DNA from: Chromobacterium haemolyticum
Lineage (GTDB): Bacteria; Pseudomonadota; Gammaproteobacteria; Burkholderiales; Chromobacteriaceae
Reading direction: 5' to 3'
Assembly (NCBI RefSeq): GCF_002081825.1
Contig: NZ_MUKU01000048.1
Span: 1-36,125, forward strand
DNA length: 36,125 nt
Shown here: one piece after another, positions 18,499-26,893 of the stretch
Layout of the letters: the number at the start of each line of letters is the position of its first letter
Numbering within the stretch: position 1 is the stretch's first letter
Position numbers and translations under genes: made by a program
The notes under the pieces: generated by a model
Seen by the model: the letters and a program-made list of their open reading frames with translations, nothing else
What the model was told of the DNA's origin: nothing
Database searches by the model: none

Positions 18499-19230
18499 AT
18501 GCACCCAAGCCACCAGCCAGACCCCGTCCGCCCAGCGCCTCGCGCCGGGCTGAGCCTGAGCCAAGCCCTGCGCCAGGTTCAGCGCGACGCCTCCCCCGAC
18601 AACGACCGCGACTACTGTCGCGCCTTGCACGACTTCGTGCGCGGCCATGTGCGCTTCGGCTTCACCAGCCAGTTTGAAACCGTCACGCCGGAGCGCACGC
18701 TGGCCTTGGGACGCGGCCATTGCAACGCTCAGGGCGACTTGCTGCGCGCGCTGCTGACCACCGCCGGCATCCCGGCGCGGCTGCGCTTCGTGCGGCTGGA
18801 CAAGCGCATCCTCCGCCACGCCGTGCCCGCCCCGGTCTACCTGTGCCTGCCGGAACACCTGTTCCACGGCCTGGTACAAGCGCGGCTGGACGGCCGATGG
18901 CTTCACAGCGACAGCTATCTGTTCGATCCCGACGGCTTCGAGCGTCAATACGCGCGCCTGCTCGCCTCCGGCCTGCCGCGCGGCTACGGCCTGCGCCTGG
19001 GCGCGGACTACCGTTGGAACGCGGACGCCGACAGTTTCTCCCAAGCCAGCGCCGACGATCTTCACGACGACGACCCGGTCTACGACAGCCTGGCCATCGC
19101 GCTGCAGGAAGAAGCCGGCAACAACACCCTGCTGGGTCTGCATTTCAACCAATGGCTGAAACTGGCGCCGCCGCCGCTGCGCCGCCGCGGCGAGCGCTAT
19201 CTGAACAGCCGGCTGCATCCCGCCGGATAA
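18499..19230 (+). CDS. Transglutaminase-like (papain-fold) protein
   Basis: The protein has 243 residues and no signal peptide. The pattern around Cys75 (GRGHCNAQGDLLRALLTTAG) followed by IPARLRFV is the hallmark of bacterial transglutaminase-like domains. His123 in LFHGLVQ and Asp138 in WLHSDSYLFD are good candidates for the rest of the triad. Such proteins act as proteases, amidases or, rarely, crosslinkers; the substrate here is unknown. The C-terminal part (about 175-243) is polar and not recognisable. The ribosome-binding site is weak. It may be cotranscribed with the small exported protein that starts 73 bp downstream. Confidence 0.8.
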   Translation: MHPSHQPDPVRPAPRAGLSLSQALRQVQRDASPDNDRDYCRALHDFVRGHVRFGFTSQFETVTPERTLALGRGHCNAQGDLLRALLTTAGIPARLRFVRLDKRILRHAVPAPVYLCLPEHLFHGLVQARLDGRWLHSDSYLFDPDGFERQYARLLASGLPRGYGLRLGADYRWNADADSFSQASADDLHDDDPVYDSLAIALQEEAGNNTLLGLHFNQWLKLAPPPLRRRGERYLNSRLHPAG

Positions 19231-19303
19231 ACGCCGGTGGGCTGTACAAGCCGCCAACGCCGCCTCTATGATGAGGCCCTTCCCTAACAATCAGAACCGC
19301 GCC

Positions 19304-19630
19304 ATGATCCGTCGCCTGACTCCCCTGGTGCTCGCCGCCCTGCTCGCCCTGCCCGCCGCCAGCCAGGCGGACGGCCGCTACGACTACCGTCGGTCCCACC
19401 CGCCGCGCCAAAGCAGCGAGCACCTGAGCGACAGCGATTTCAACGCCTATAACATCGTTTGCCACCAAGCCGGCCAGGTCGTTGTCAACATCCCCGCCGC
19501 CAAGAACATCACCCTGCTGCGCGAGGACGACGATGTCCGGGAAATCCGCTACTTCCCCGGCAGCGACATCCTGAACGAGCAAAAACTGCTGGTGCCGCGC
19601 AGCCTGGCCTGCCAGCTGCGCCGCAACTGA
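19304..19630 (+). CDS. Small exported protein of unknown function
   Basis: The protein has 108 residues from the ATG at 19304. An upstream in-frame ATG at 19268 is possible, but the signal peptide begins at MIRRLTPLVLAALLALPAAS, which favours 19304. Cleavage is expected after SQA. The mature protein has about 85 residues, is highly charged (YDYRRSHPPRQSSEHLSDSD) and has two cysteines that could pair. I do not recognise the family. It lies 73 bp after the transglutaminase-like gene on the same strand, so the two may be linked. Confidence 0.65.
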   Translation: MIRRLTPLVLAALLALPAASQADGRYDYRRSHPPRQSSEHLSDSDFNAYNIVCHQAGQVVVNIPAAKNITLLREDDDVREIRYFPGSDILNEQKLLVPRSLACQLRRN

Positions 19631-19649
19631 AGCCGGCCACAAGCGGCGT

Positions 19650-20450
19650 TCAAGCCCCCGGCTTGCTCGCCCAAGTGGCGATGAAGGCCGGCAAATAGCC
19701 GTCGATGACGAAGCGCGGCGTCGGCTGCATCTCCTCATGGAAACCCGCCAACAAAAAGCCGGCCTCCAATTGGCCGCCTATCTGCTCGGCCAGGCTATGG
19801 CCAAACACCATCACCTCCCCTCCCGCTCGCTTGGCCGCCAACGCCGCCGGCTCCAGATCGCGCAGATCGGAATACGGCGCCGGATAGCGCGGCCGGATCA
19901 GCCCCTGACGGGCATACTCCGGGTCGCGGTCGCCGATGAAGGCCGCCGGATTGAAAAAACTGCTGAGCAAGCGCCCGCCCGGACGCAGCACCCTGAAGCA
20001 CTCGCGCCACACCGGACGCACGTCCGGCACGTAGAGATTGGAAATCGGGTGGAATACGCAATCGAAGCTGGCGTCGGCGAAGCGCGACAGATCGCGCATA
20101 TCGCCCTGCTCCGTCGCCAGCGTCAGCCCTTCGCGCCGCGCCACCAGCCGGTCTCGCTCCAACTGCTGCTCGGAGGCGTCGAACACCGTGACCACGGCGC
20201 CGGCCGCCGCCAATAGCGGGCCCTGCTGACCGCCGCCGCTGGCCAGGCACAGAATGCGCCAGCCCGCCGCCTGATCCAGCCAGCCGGCCGGCAACGGTCC
20301 CGGCGTCAACCGCGCCCGGTGATCGCCCGCGCGCGCGGCGGCGACGGCGGCGGCGTCCACCGGCTGCGACCACGGGCCGGCCTGCTCGGCCTGGCGGTCC
20401 CAGGCGGCCTGATTATGCGAAAAAATATCGAGAGAAACGTGCTCCGACAT
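19650..20450 (-). CDS. Class I SAM-dependent methyltransferase
   Basis: The protein has 266 residues. The start at 20450 (MSEHVSLDIFSHNQAAWD) has AGGAC 7 bp upstream; longer frames lack this. Motif I is LCLASGGGQQGPLLAAAGA with the glycine-rich SAM loop, followed by the acidic end of strand 2 in VTVFDASEQQLERD. Post-motif GDMRDLSRFADASFDCVF and FRVLRPGGRLLSSF complete the Rossmann methyltransferase pattern. The N-terminal HNQAAWDRQA phrase is common in small-molecule methyltransferases. The substrate is unknown. The stop codon converges on the small exported protein, 19 bp away. Confidence 0.85.
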   Translation of the reverse strand: MSEHVSLDIFSHNQAAWDRQAEQAGPWSQPVDAAAVAAARAGDHRARLTPGPLPAGWLDQAAGWRILCLASGGGQQGPLLAAAGAVVTVFDASEQQLERDRLVARREGLTLATEQGDMRDLSRFADASFDCVFHPISNLYVPDVRPVWRECFRVLRPGGRLLSSFFNPAAFIGDRDPEYARQGLIRPRYPAPYSDLRDLEPAALAAKRAGGEVMVFGHSLAEQIGGQLEAGFLLAGFHEEMQPTPRFVIDGYLPAFIATWASKPGA

Positions 20451-20784
20451 GGGGAGTCCTGTTCCATTCAGAAAATTGGGGACACCCAGCCAAAACCGCA
20501 TCCATAGCGAAATAGACAGCCCCCGCGAAGGGGCAAAGACGAAGCGGAAGACCAAACGAAACGGCAATGCGGCAAACGGCCCTGGCTGGGCAAACGAGTG
20601 ACGGGCATCACAGTTTCATTTCAGCGCGCTCCTATCGGGAAAAGGGGAAGACTCGCATCCGCGCAAACGGACGGACGCCGAAGTGTCGGCGAGGTGGAGA
20701 TTCTACGCCAGATCAAATTTAAATGACATAGCAATTCCGTAAACCAGGCCATTCAAGCTTTGCGCTCCCCCACCCCTCGGAGAC
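20451..20784. other. Divergent intergenic region, 334 bp
   Basis: It separates the methyltransferase from the sphingomyelinase-type gene. It contains a CGCCGAAGTGTCGGCG hairpin at about 20678-20693 and an AT-rich patch around 20711-20725 that may be the promoter of the plus-strand gene. I compared it with cyclic-di-GMP riboswitch signatures and found no match. Confidence 0.4.
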
Positions 20785-22308
20785 ATGATGAAAGCTTGCC
20801 TGGCACTGTGCGCCGCGCTGCTGGCCGCCCCCGCGCTCGCCGCCTACCCCGACGATCTCAAGCTGACCACCTGGAACGCCATGCTGCTGCCGCAGCCGCT
20901 CTATCCCAACTACGGCCAGGAACAACGCGCGCGCCTGATCGCCGCCGCGCCCATCCTGCAACAGCAGGATGTGGCCGTGTTTCAGGAGCTTCAGGACAAC
21001 AGCAGTTCCGAAGCGCTGCTGCAAGGCCTGAAAACGCGCTTCCCGCACCAAACCCCGGTGTTAGGCCGCAGCCAAAGCGGCTGGGACGGCACCGAAGGCT
21101 GGGACGGCGCCAGGCCGGAAGACGGCGGCGTCGCCATCGTCAGCCGCTGGCCCATCGTGGAAAAGCGGCAGTATTTGTTCCGCAACGCCGGCTGCAGCTG
21201 GGATCAATACGCGCTCAAGGGCTTCGCCTACGCCAAGCTGCAAGTGGGCGGCCAGTACTATCACGTACTGGGCACCCACCTGCAATCGGAAGACAGCGGC
21301 TGCAAGGACCATGCGGCGGTGCGACAAGCCCAGCTGCGCGAAATCGCCGACTGGCTGCGCGCGCGGCAGCTGCCCAAGGACGAAATGGTGTTGATTGCCG
21401 GCGATATGAACGTGAACCGCCGCAAGCCGGCGGAATACCGCGCGATGCTGGACATCCTACAAGCCAATGAGCCCCGCTACGCCGGCGTCGCCGACAGCTT
21501 CGACACCGCGCACAACGGCCTGGCGCTGGAACGCTACGGCGCGCGCGGCGGCGACGCGCCGGAATACCTGGACTACATCCTGACGCTGAAGGCCCACCGC
21601 CAGCCGGCGGCCTGGCACAATCTGGCGCTGGACGCGCCGTCGCCGCAGTGGACGGTGCAATCCGTAGGCAAGCACACCTACGCCTATACCGACTACAGCG
21701 ACCACTACCCGGTGCAGGCCTTCGCCTGGGCCGACGCCGCCACGCCCACCCAGTCATTTACCGACCAGGCCGGCAGCTACCGCCAAGTGGGCTTGCAAAA
21801 CCTGGGCAACGGCCAATGGCTGCAAAGCGCCGCCGCCAACGACGGCTGGCTGAAGACCGGCCCCGGCAACGCCTCCGCCGCCCGCTTCAATCTATCCAAC
21901 AACTTCGCCATGCGCGACAACGGCTGCCTGCGCTCCGGCGACTACCTGCGGGTGGAGCGGGCGGACCGGCCCGGCTGGTTCTGGACCTGGTGGGGCGGCC
22001 TGGACGCCAATCAATACGCCTATTACACCAAGCAAGGCCCGCTCAATGCCTCCTCGGAGCTACGCTTGCAGATCCAGGATCGGCCGGACGGCTGCCTGCG
22101 GGACGGCGATATTATCAGCTTCAAGGACTGGGCGAGGCAGAACGACTACTACTTGACCGCCTGGAACGGCGGCGCCCACGATGGCCAGCTCTATCTATGG
22201 CAGACCGGCGTCGGCCCGCGCGAACGCTTCCGCGTCAATATCACACGCCAGCCGCAGCGGCTGGATTGGAAAGCGCAATTGATTTACTCGCGGAACAACA
22301 AACGCTAA
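20785..22308 (+). CDS. Secreted sphingomyelinase C-like phosphodiesterase with an extra C-terminal domain
   Basis: The protein has 507 residues. A signal peptide ends near residue 19 (ALCAALLAAPALA-AYPD). The endonuclease/exonuclease/phosphatase fold spans about 22-315. It has LTTWNAMLLP, metal-binding Glu68 in FQELQDN, the GTHLQ strand, Asp207 and Asn209 in AGDMNVNR, and the catalytic His307 in DYSDHYPV. These match bacterial neutral sphingomyelinase and phospholipase C enzymes, which act on host membranes. About 180 residues follow (322-507), with two similar units around NGCLRSGDYLRVE and DGCLRDGDIISFKDW. This looks like a beta-trefoil or similar binding module and is not part of the basic enzyme. 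A MITE begins directly after the stop codon. Sphingomyelin as substrate is inferred. Confidence 0.85.
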   Translation: MMKACLALCAALLAAPALAAYPDDLKLTTWNAMLLPQPLYPNYGQEQRARLIAAAPILQQQDVAVFQELQDNSSSEALLQGLKTRFPHQTPVLGRSQSGWDGTEGWDGARPEDGGVAIVSRWPIVEKRQYLFRNAGCSWDQYALKGFAYAKLQVGGQYYHVLGTHLQSEDSGCKDHAAVRQAQLREIADWLRARQLPKDEMVLIAGDMNVNRRKPAEYRAMLDILQANEPRYAGVADSFDTAHNGLALERYGARGGDAPEYLDYILTLKAHRQPAAWHNLALDAPSPQWTVQSVGKHTYAYTDYSDHYPVQAFAWADAATPTQSFTDQAGSYRQVGLQNLGNGQWLQSAAANDGWLKTGPGNASAARFNLSNNFAMRDNGCLRSGDYLRVERADRPGWFWTWWGGLDANQYAYYTKQGPLNASSELRLQIQDRPDGCLRDGDIISFKDWARQNDYYLTAWNGGAHDGQLYLWQTGVGPRERFRVNITRQPQRLDWKAQLIYSRNNKR

Positions 22309-22360
22309 GAACGTGTTTACGATCTCGCGAGCTAAGGCGAGACAAGGCGAAAACCGCTGA

Positions 22361-22730
22361 GAGCCTGTTCACGATCTTTTCAAACCGGAATGGAAGTATT
22401 GTTCAAAGCATTGAATCCGCTACGCGGATGATGATTTAGGGCCGGTTCCGCCCGGCGAACGGAAAGGGAGATTTGCGCGGCCAAATCTCCCTTTACCCTA
22501 AAGGCCGCCCTGCAAGCCTGGCCTGCGGCTACCCGTCGGGTCCCGTCAGTCCCGAGGCGCGGCTGAACTCGCAGCGCGCTAACGTCGCGCTGCTCGAACA
22601 AGCAGCCGCTTAAAACCTCGGGCCTGCCACCCGACGGCAGGCTTGAAGGGGTCCGGGGCGCGTCGGATACAGGGTTTCCTACGTATCTAGCAACGGTTAA
22701 GCACATCTACTAAAGATCGTGAACAGGTTC
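22361..22730. mobile_element. 370-bp MITE nested in the 143-bp MITE, flanked by TGA duplications
   Basis: It starts GAGCCTGTTCACGATCTTT and ends AAAGATCGTGAACAGGTTC, inverted repeats of 19 bp with one mismatch. TGA flanks both sides (22358-22360 and 22731-22733). Removing the element plus one TGA restores an uninterrupted 143-bp MITE. The inside carries a structured core also found at 33587-33951 and 34902-35222. No transposase is encoded, so it must be moved by an enzyme encoded elsewhere. TNA duplication suggests the IS1031 group of the IS5 family (inference). Confidence 0.88.
22463..22494. other. 13-bp covarying hairpin in the repeat core
   Basis: AAAGGGAGATTTG and CAAATCTCCCTTT pair perfectly around a CGCGGC loop. 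The other two copies keep the stem with different bases (33681-33714 and 35139-35170). Relative to 35139-35170, three base pairs changed on both sides. Confidence 0.8.
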
Positions 22731-22834
22731 TGAGAAAGCGGAGTGTACACACGGTACATGAGCATTTCGAAGCGCTACTCGCCGTGTCACGTCTCACGAC
22801 GCGCAGCAGATCGTAAACAGGTTCCAACGAGAAC

Positions 22835-22859
22835 AGCGGGCGGCTAGCCGCCCGCTTTC
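22835..22859. terminator. Terminator hairpin between convergent genes
   Basis: AGCGGGCGGCTAGCCGCCCGCT is a perfect palindrome followed by TTC. It probably terminated the sphingomyelinase-type gene before the nested MITEs moved it about 525 bp from the stop codon. It also lies just past the end of the minus-strand membrane-protein gene. Confidence 0.6.
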
Positions 22860-22866
22860 AGGAGGG

Positions 22867-23271
22867 TTACCAGGCGAGGATCAGCAACGAACTGCCCAGC
22901 AACAAACACAAGGGGGAATAGAAACGCGTGTCGTTGCGGGCGAATCGGCTGTCGCGCACGCTCTTGAACAAGCCCACGTAGCGGAATTCGCCGATGCCGC
23001 GCAACAGCAATGCGGCCGCCAGCGCCAGCAAGCCCCAGCGCACGGTCTCCATTTGCCAGAAGCGGGTCAGATGACCATGCAGCGCCACCGCCAGCGCCGA
23101 CAAGGCCAGTATGCCGGCCACCGCGAAAGTGCCGCCGCGGGTGGGCTGGAACAAGGGCTTGCCGTCCACCTCGGGCACGGCTGCGCCCATTCCGACGGTG
23201 CCGCCCAAGGCCCAATAGCAATGGACCAGACTGATAATCAGAAAAACAGTAATCAAAAACAGGCTCAGCAT
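22867..23271 (-). CDS. DUF3995-type small membrane protein
   Basis: The protein has 134 residues with four hydrophobic segments at about 1-20, 48-66, 78-93 and 117-133. The first carries SLVHCYWALGGTVGMGAAVP, the pattern of DUF3995 proteins, followed by DGKPLFQPTRGGT in a loop. The RDSRFARNDTRFYSPLCLLL stretch before the last helix is also typical. The function of the family is unknown. AAGGGAA lies upstream of the ATG as the ribosome-binding site. It is monocistronic and ends at the shared terminator. Confidence 0.75.
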   Translation of the reverse strand: MLSLFLITVFLIISLVHCYWALGGTVGMGAAVPEVDGKPLFQPTRGGTFAVAGILALSALAVALHGHLTRFWQMETVRWGLLALAAALLLRGIGEFRYVGLFKSVRDSRFARNDTRFYSPLCLLLGSSLLILAW

Positions 23272-23497
23272 AAGCAGGTTCCCTTTCTAATTAAGTGTTT
23301 ATCGGAAGTTCAACCTCCCTTTGATTATAACACAATCCCATCTGCATTGATCTACAGCCAAAAAACGGTAACGCCGGGCAAACTCGCGCCCATCCCGCTG
23401 ATGGCGCGCTGAGTGAATTCTGCAAGCCGCGATCCGGCTTTTTGACGACAGTAGCGGGGTCAAACCATTCCATGCCCTCTACTTGAAAGCCGACCCC

Positions 23498-24619
23498 ATG
23501 CCAAACATCACCGCCCACAGCGCTGCTCGCCCTCTCGCCGCTCCCGCGGCCTTGCCGACTGCCCGCGCCGCCGCCGCTCAGCCACAATTAGGCCTGGGCC
23601 GATGCCTGACCAGCGCCTCGAATCGCTGCGCCGCCGCGCCGGACCGCCCGCAAACCACGCAAGGGCCCGTGCCGCAGCAAGCCCGTTTCCAGTCGCTGTT
23701 GTTCCGGGTGGCCAACGGCGCGGTCAACGCCTCCCCGGCGCGCCAGGACCAAGCGGTGGCGCTCTACGGCCTGAGTCACGCGCAAATGCAGCTGTCCCGT
23801 TTCTTGCGCGGCGAACTGGACATGCAAAACGTCGCCACCATCGCCAATTACAATAAGCAGCTGGGCATCGTCCATTACAGCCGCGACGACGCCATGTATC
23901 GCATCTCGCCTCGCAAGCTGATCCAGGAATTCAGCCGCCACATCAGCGACGCCGCCGCCGGCAAGCTGGTCAAGCGCGCGCCGCAGCCGGCCGCCCCCAT
24001 CCTCCAGGCCTGGGCCGATTACCTGGGCGCCCATCACACGCGGCTGGACCCGTTTGTCCGGCTCAACGCGCTGCTGGCCGACGTGCCGCCGGCGGAGCGC
24101 TCCGCCGTGGCCACCCGCTTTGTGCTGAAGAACACCAGCGGCGGCTGCCGCACGGAAACCACGGTCAACACCTTGCTCTATCTGGTGCATGCCTGCGGCT
24201 GCAAAAACGCCGACGACGTCGCCGCCGCTCTCGGCAAGCGCACGCTGGAACAGCGCGACCTGCTGGACCTGTCCGAACTGTTCATCAAGCACTTCTTCCG
24301 CAACTCCAGCAAACTGGGCCTGGAATTCTTCGCCCAACAAGGCGCGGAAATCGCCTTTGCCTGGAACGACGCCGGCCGCGGCAAGATGGACCTCGAAGCG
24401 ATACGGCAAAAACCCTGGCAAGAACAGCAACGCCGCTTCCAGCACAGCTACGAGCCGATCACCTACTCCGAAATCCGCTCCGTGCTGCGTCAACCCGAGC
24501 TGTTCGACGGCAAAGTCTCCAAAGTGTATTTCGCCAACGACAGCGTGGAACTGGCCGGCTCTCCCGCCTCCGAGCAATGGGTGGCGCTGACGCGCCCCAT
24601 CGCCGCACAGCGCCACTAA
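23498..24619 (+). CDS. Unrecognised protein, possible type III secreted effector
   Basis: The protein has 373 residues from the ATG at 23498 (a TTG at 23483 is possible). The first 60 residues are disordered and rich in Ala, Pro, Ser and Gln, with few acidic residues and no Sec signal. This is the usual look of type III secretion signals. A folded region follows from about 62, containing SLLFRVANGAVN, RISPRKLIQEFSRHI, a Cys-containing SGGCRTETTVNTLLYLVHAC and a C-terminal YEPITYSEIRSVLRQ segment. I do not recognise the fold or a catalytic motif. No chaperone or secretion genes lie nearby, but effectors in Chromobacterium are often scattered. The gene is monocistronic and ends at a strong terminator. 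Confidence 0.6.
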   Translation: MPNITAHSAARPLAAPAALPTARAAAAQPQLGLGRCLTSASNRCAAAPDRPQTTQGPVPQQARFQSLLFRVANGAVNASPARQDQAVALYGLSHAQMQLSRFLRGELDMQNVATIANYNKQLGIVHYSRDDAMYRISPRKLIQEFSRHISDAAAGKLVKRAPQPAAPILQAWADYLGAHHTRLDPFVRLNALLADVPPAERSAVATRFVLKNTSGGCRTETTVNTLLYLVHACGCKNADDVAAALGKRTLEQRDLLDLSELFIKHFFRNSSKLGLEFFAQQGAEIAFAWNDAGRGKMDLEAIRQKPWQEQQRRFQHSYEPITYSEIRSVLRQPELFDGKVSKVYFANDSVELAGSPASEQWVALTRPIAAQRH

Positions 24620-24636
24620 ACAAGGCCGCATAAGAC

Positions 24637-24673
24637 AACAGCCCCCGGAGCGCAAGCGCCGGGGGCTGTTTTC
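24637..24673. terminator. Strong bidirectional terminator
   Basis: AACAGCCCCCGG and CCGGGGGCTGTT form a perfect 12-bp stem around AGCGCAAGCG, followed by TTTC on the plus strand and TGTCTTA on the minus strand. It lies between convergent genes, 23498-24619 and pta. Confidence 0.9.
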
Positions 24674-24693
24674 AGGTCAAGCGTTCTCGCCGC

Positions 24694-26778
24694 TTACTGC
24701 GCGTCCGCCTGGATCGCGGTCAGGGCGATGGTGTAGACAATATCGTCCACCAGCGCGCCGCGCGACAGATCGTTGACCGGCTTGCGCAGGCCTTGCAGCA
24801 TCGGACCCACCGACACCACGCCGGCGGAGCGCTGCACCGCCTTGTAGGTGGTGTTGCCGGTGTTCAGGTCCGGGAACACGAAGACGTTGGCGCGGCCGGC
24901 CACTTCGCTGTCCGGCGCCTTTTGGCGGCCTACGGACTCCACGCTGGCGGCGTCGTACTGCATCGGGCCGTCAATCATCAGGTCCGGACGCTTTTCCTTG
25001 GCGATGCGGGTGGCTTCGCGCACTTTCTCCACGTCCGAACCGCTGCCGGAAGTGCCGGTGGAGTAAGAGATCATCGCCACGCGCGGGCTCAGACCGAAGG
25101 CGCTGGCGGAATCGGCGGACTGGATGGCAATGTCCGCCAGCTGTTCCGCGTTCGGGTCCGGGTTCACCGCGCAGTCGCCGTACACCAGCACCTGATCCGG
25201 CATCAACATGAAGAAGATGCTGGACACGATGCTCGCGCCCGGCGCGGTCTTGATCAGCTGCAGCGCCGGACGGATGGTGTTGGCGGTGGTGTGCACCGCG
25301 CCGGACACCAGGCCGTCCACCTCGTTCAGGGCCAGCATCATGGTGCCGATCACCACGCTGTCTTCCAGCTGCTCCGCCGCCTGCGGCGCGGTCAGGCCCT
25401 TGCTCTTGCGCATCTCCATCATCGGCGCCACATAGCGGGCGGCGGCCTCTTTCGGGGCCAGGATTTCAATGTCGGCCGGCAGGGTCACGCCCTGAGCTTC
25501 CGCCACTTGGCGGATGCGTTCCGGTTCGCCGATCAGCACGCAGCGGGCGATGCCCTTCTCGTGGCAGATGGCGGCGGCCTGGATGGTGCGCGGCTCGTCG
25601 CCTTCCGGCAGCACGATGCGCTTTTGCGAGCGGCGCGCGCTCTCGATCAGACGGTGGCGGAAGGCCGGCGGCGGCAGGCGCACTTCGCGCGGCTCGCCGA
25701 TCTTCTGCACCAGCACCGCGGTGTCGATGCGCTCGGCCACGAAGTCGATCATCGCCTGCATGCGCTCGGCGTCTTCCATCGCCACGTGACGGTCCAGATT
25801 GGCCAGCATGGTGCTGGTTTCATAGGTGTCGCGCTCGGTGGACAGAATGGTCAGGCCGGCTTGGCGCGCGGACTGGATCAGCGGCAGGATGCTGCCGGAC
25901 ACCGGTTCGCCGCAGGTCAGCAGCAGGCCGGCCAGCGGCACGCCGCGCAGCATGGCCAGCGAGGTGGCCAACACCACGTCGCTGCGGTCGCCCGGCGTCA
26001 CCACCAGAGTGCCCGGCAGCAGGCGTTCGGCCATCTTCTCCACGGTGCGGGCCGCCACCACGGTTTCGCGCATGCGCGCTTGCTCGATCTGGCCGGCGTG
26101 TTCGATCTTCAAACCCAGCGCGCTGACCACGTCCAGCACGCGCGGCGCGTCCAGCTTGGCGTCGTAAGGCACGCAGCCCAGCAGCGGCGTGGCGCAGCCC
26201 AGCTCCGCCAGCTCGGCGCGCAGGCCGGCCAGATTGCCGCACTCCGCGCCGCGGTTCAGCAGCAGACCGGCCAGTTTGCCGTTGCCGTCGGCGCCGAACT
26301 GACGCTGCACCAGCTGCACGCATTCGGCGATGTCGCGCGCGCCGCGGCCGGCGCCGGACAGCACCAGCAACAGTTCGGCGGACAGGCTGCCGGCCATTTC
26401 CGCGTTCAGGCGGATGGCGGTTTGCGCGTCGCTGTCCGGCACCAGGCCTTCAACGATCAGCACATCGTGATTGTCCCGCGCCTGTTCCGCCAGGCGCACC
26501 ACGTCTTCCATCAAGGTGGCCAGCTCGCCTTCGCGCAACATGGCTTGAGCGCGGGCGAAGGGGATGGACGCCGGCGCGTCGATATTGCACAGCTGGCGGG
26601 CAAAGTGGCTGGACAGCTCGGCGCCCACGCTGGCGGGCTGCGCGATGGGTTTGACGAAGCCCACCTTGATGCCGTCGCGCTCCAGCGCGTGCACCAGGCC
26701 CAGGGTCATGGAGGTCAGCCCGGCGTCCGAACCATAGGAAGCCAGGAAAAACACTCGTTTCGGTTGTTGCGATGTCAT
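24694..26778 (-). CDS. pta: Phosphate acetyltransferase (long form)
   Basis: The protein has 694 residues, close to E. coli Pta (714 aa). The N-terminal part (about 5-230) is the P-loop-like dethiobiotin-synthetase-type domain beginning RVFFLASYGSDAGLTSMTLG. A DRTGG domain follows (about 235-345). The C-terminal catalytic PTA_PTB domain (about 372-690) has KRIVLPEGDEPRTIQAA, VSGAVHTTANTIRPALQLIK and the SYSTGTSGSGSDVEKV segment. It converts acetyl-CoA and phosphate to acetyl phosphate. AckA lies upstream on the same strand, 115 bp away, so the two likely form one unit giving ATP and acetate. In E. coli the order is ackA-pta as well. Acetyl phosphate can also phosphorylate response regulators. 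Confidence 0.96.
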   Translation of the reverse strand: MTSQQPKRVFFLASYGSDAGLTSMTLGLVHALERDGIKVGFVKPIAQPASVGAELSSHFARQLCNIDAPASIPFARAQAMLREGELATLMEDVVRLAEQARDNHDVLIVEGLVPDSDAQTAIRLNAEMAGSLSAELLLVLSGAGRGARDIAECVQLVQRQFGADGNGKLAGLLLNRGAECGNLAGLRAELAELGCATPLLGCVPYDAKLDAPRVLDVVSALGLKIEHAGQIEQARMRETVVAARTVEKMAERLLPGTLVVTPGDRSDVVLATSLAMLRGVPLAGLLLTCGEPVSGSILPLIQSARQAGLTILSTERDTYETSTMLANLDRHVAMEDAERMQAMIDFVAERIDTAVLVQKIGEPREVRLPPPAFRHRLIESARRSQKRIVLPEGDEPRTIQAAAICHEKGIARCVLIGEPERIRQVAEAQGVTLPADIEILAPKEAAARYVAPMMEMRKSKGLTAPQAAEQLEDSVVIGTMMLALNEVDGLVSGAVHTTANTIRPALQLIKTAPGASIVSSIFFMLMPDQVLVYGDCAVNPDPNAEQLADIAIQSADSASAFGLSPRVAMISYSTGTSGSGSDVEKVREATRIAKEKRPDLMIDGPMQYDAASVESVGRQKAPDSEVAGRANVFVFPDLNTGNTTYKAVQRSAGVVSVGPMLQGLRKPVNDLSRGALVDDIVYTIALTAIQADAQ

Positions 26779-26893
26779 GAGTTTTGCTTTCGACGCGCGC
26801 GCCGCCGCAAGGCGGCCCGGCGTTCAGAATCAGGCGGCGGCCGACGGAGCGCCGGCCGCGCGATACAGACGCGACTTGCGCCGCGAGGTCCTA

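Larger units (their letters stand above)
22309..22824. repeat. 143-bp MITE interrupted by a second, nested element
   Basis: Positions 22309-22360 and 22734-22824 together give 143 bp, the length of the intact copy at 18222-18364, and align with it throughout. The left end reads GAACGTGTTTACGATCT and the right end AGATCGTAAACAGGTTC. It begins directly after the TAA stop of the sphingomyelinase-type gene. The right flank is CAA, so the original TNA duplication seems to have changed by one base. Confidence 0.85.

Noticed and set aside
20451-20784. Cyclic-di-GMP riboswitch in the divergent region
   Set aside because: GGGCAAAG-like pieces occur, but the conserved receptor and tetraloop blocks are missing.
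22380-22706. Open frame in the repeat core (FEQRD...ALNHHPRSGF), also seen at 35032-35238
   Set aside because: In the copy at 33587-33951 the frame shifts, and base changes preserve stems rather than codons. It is not treated as a gene.
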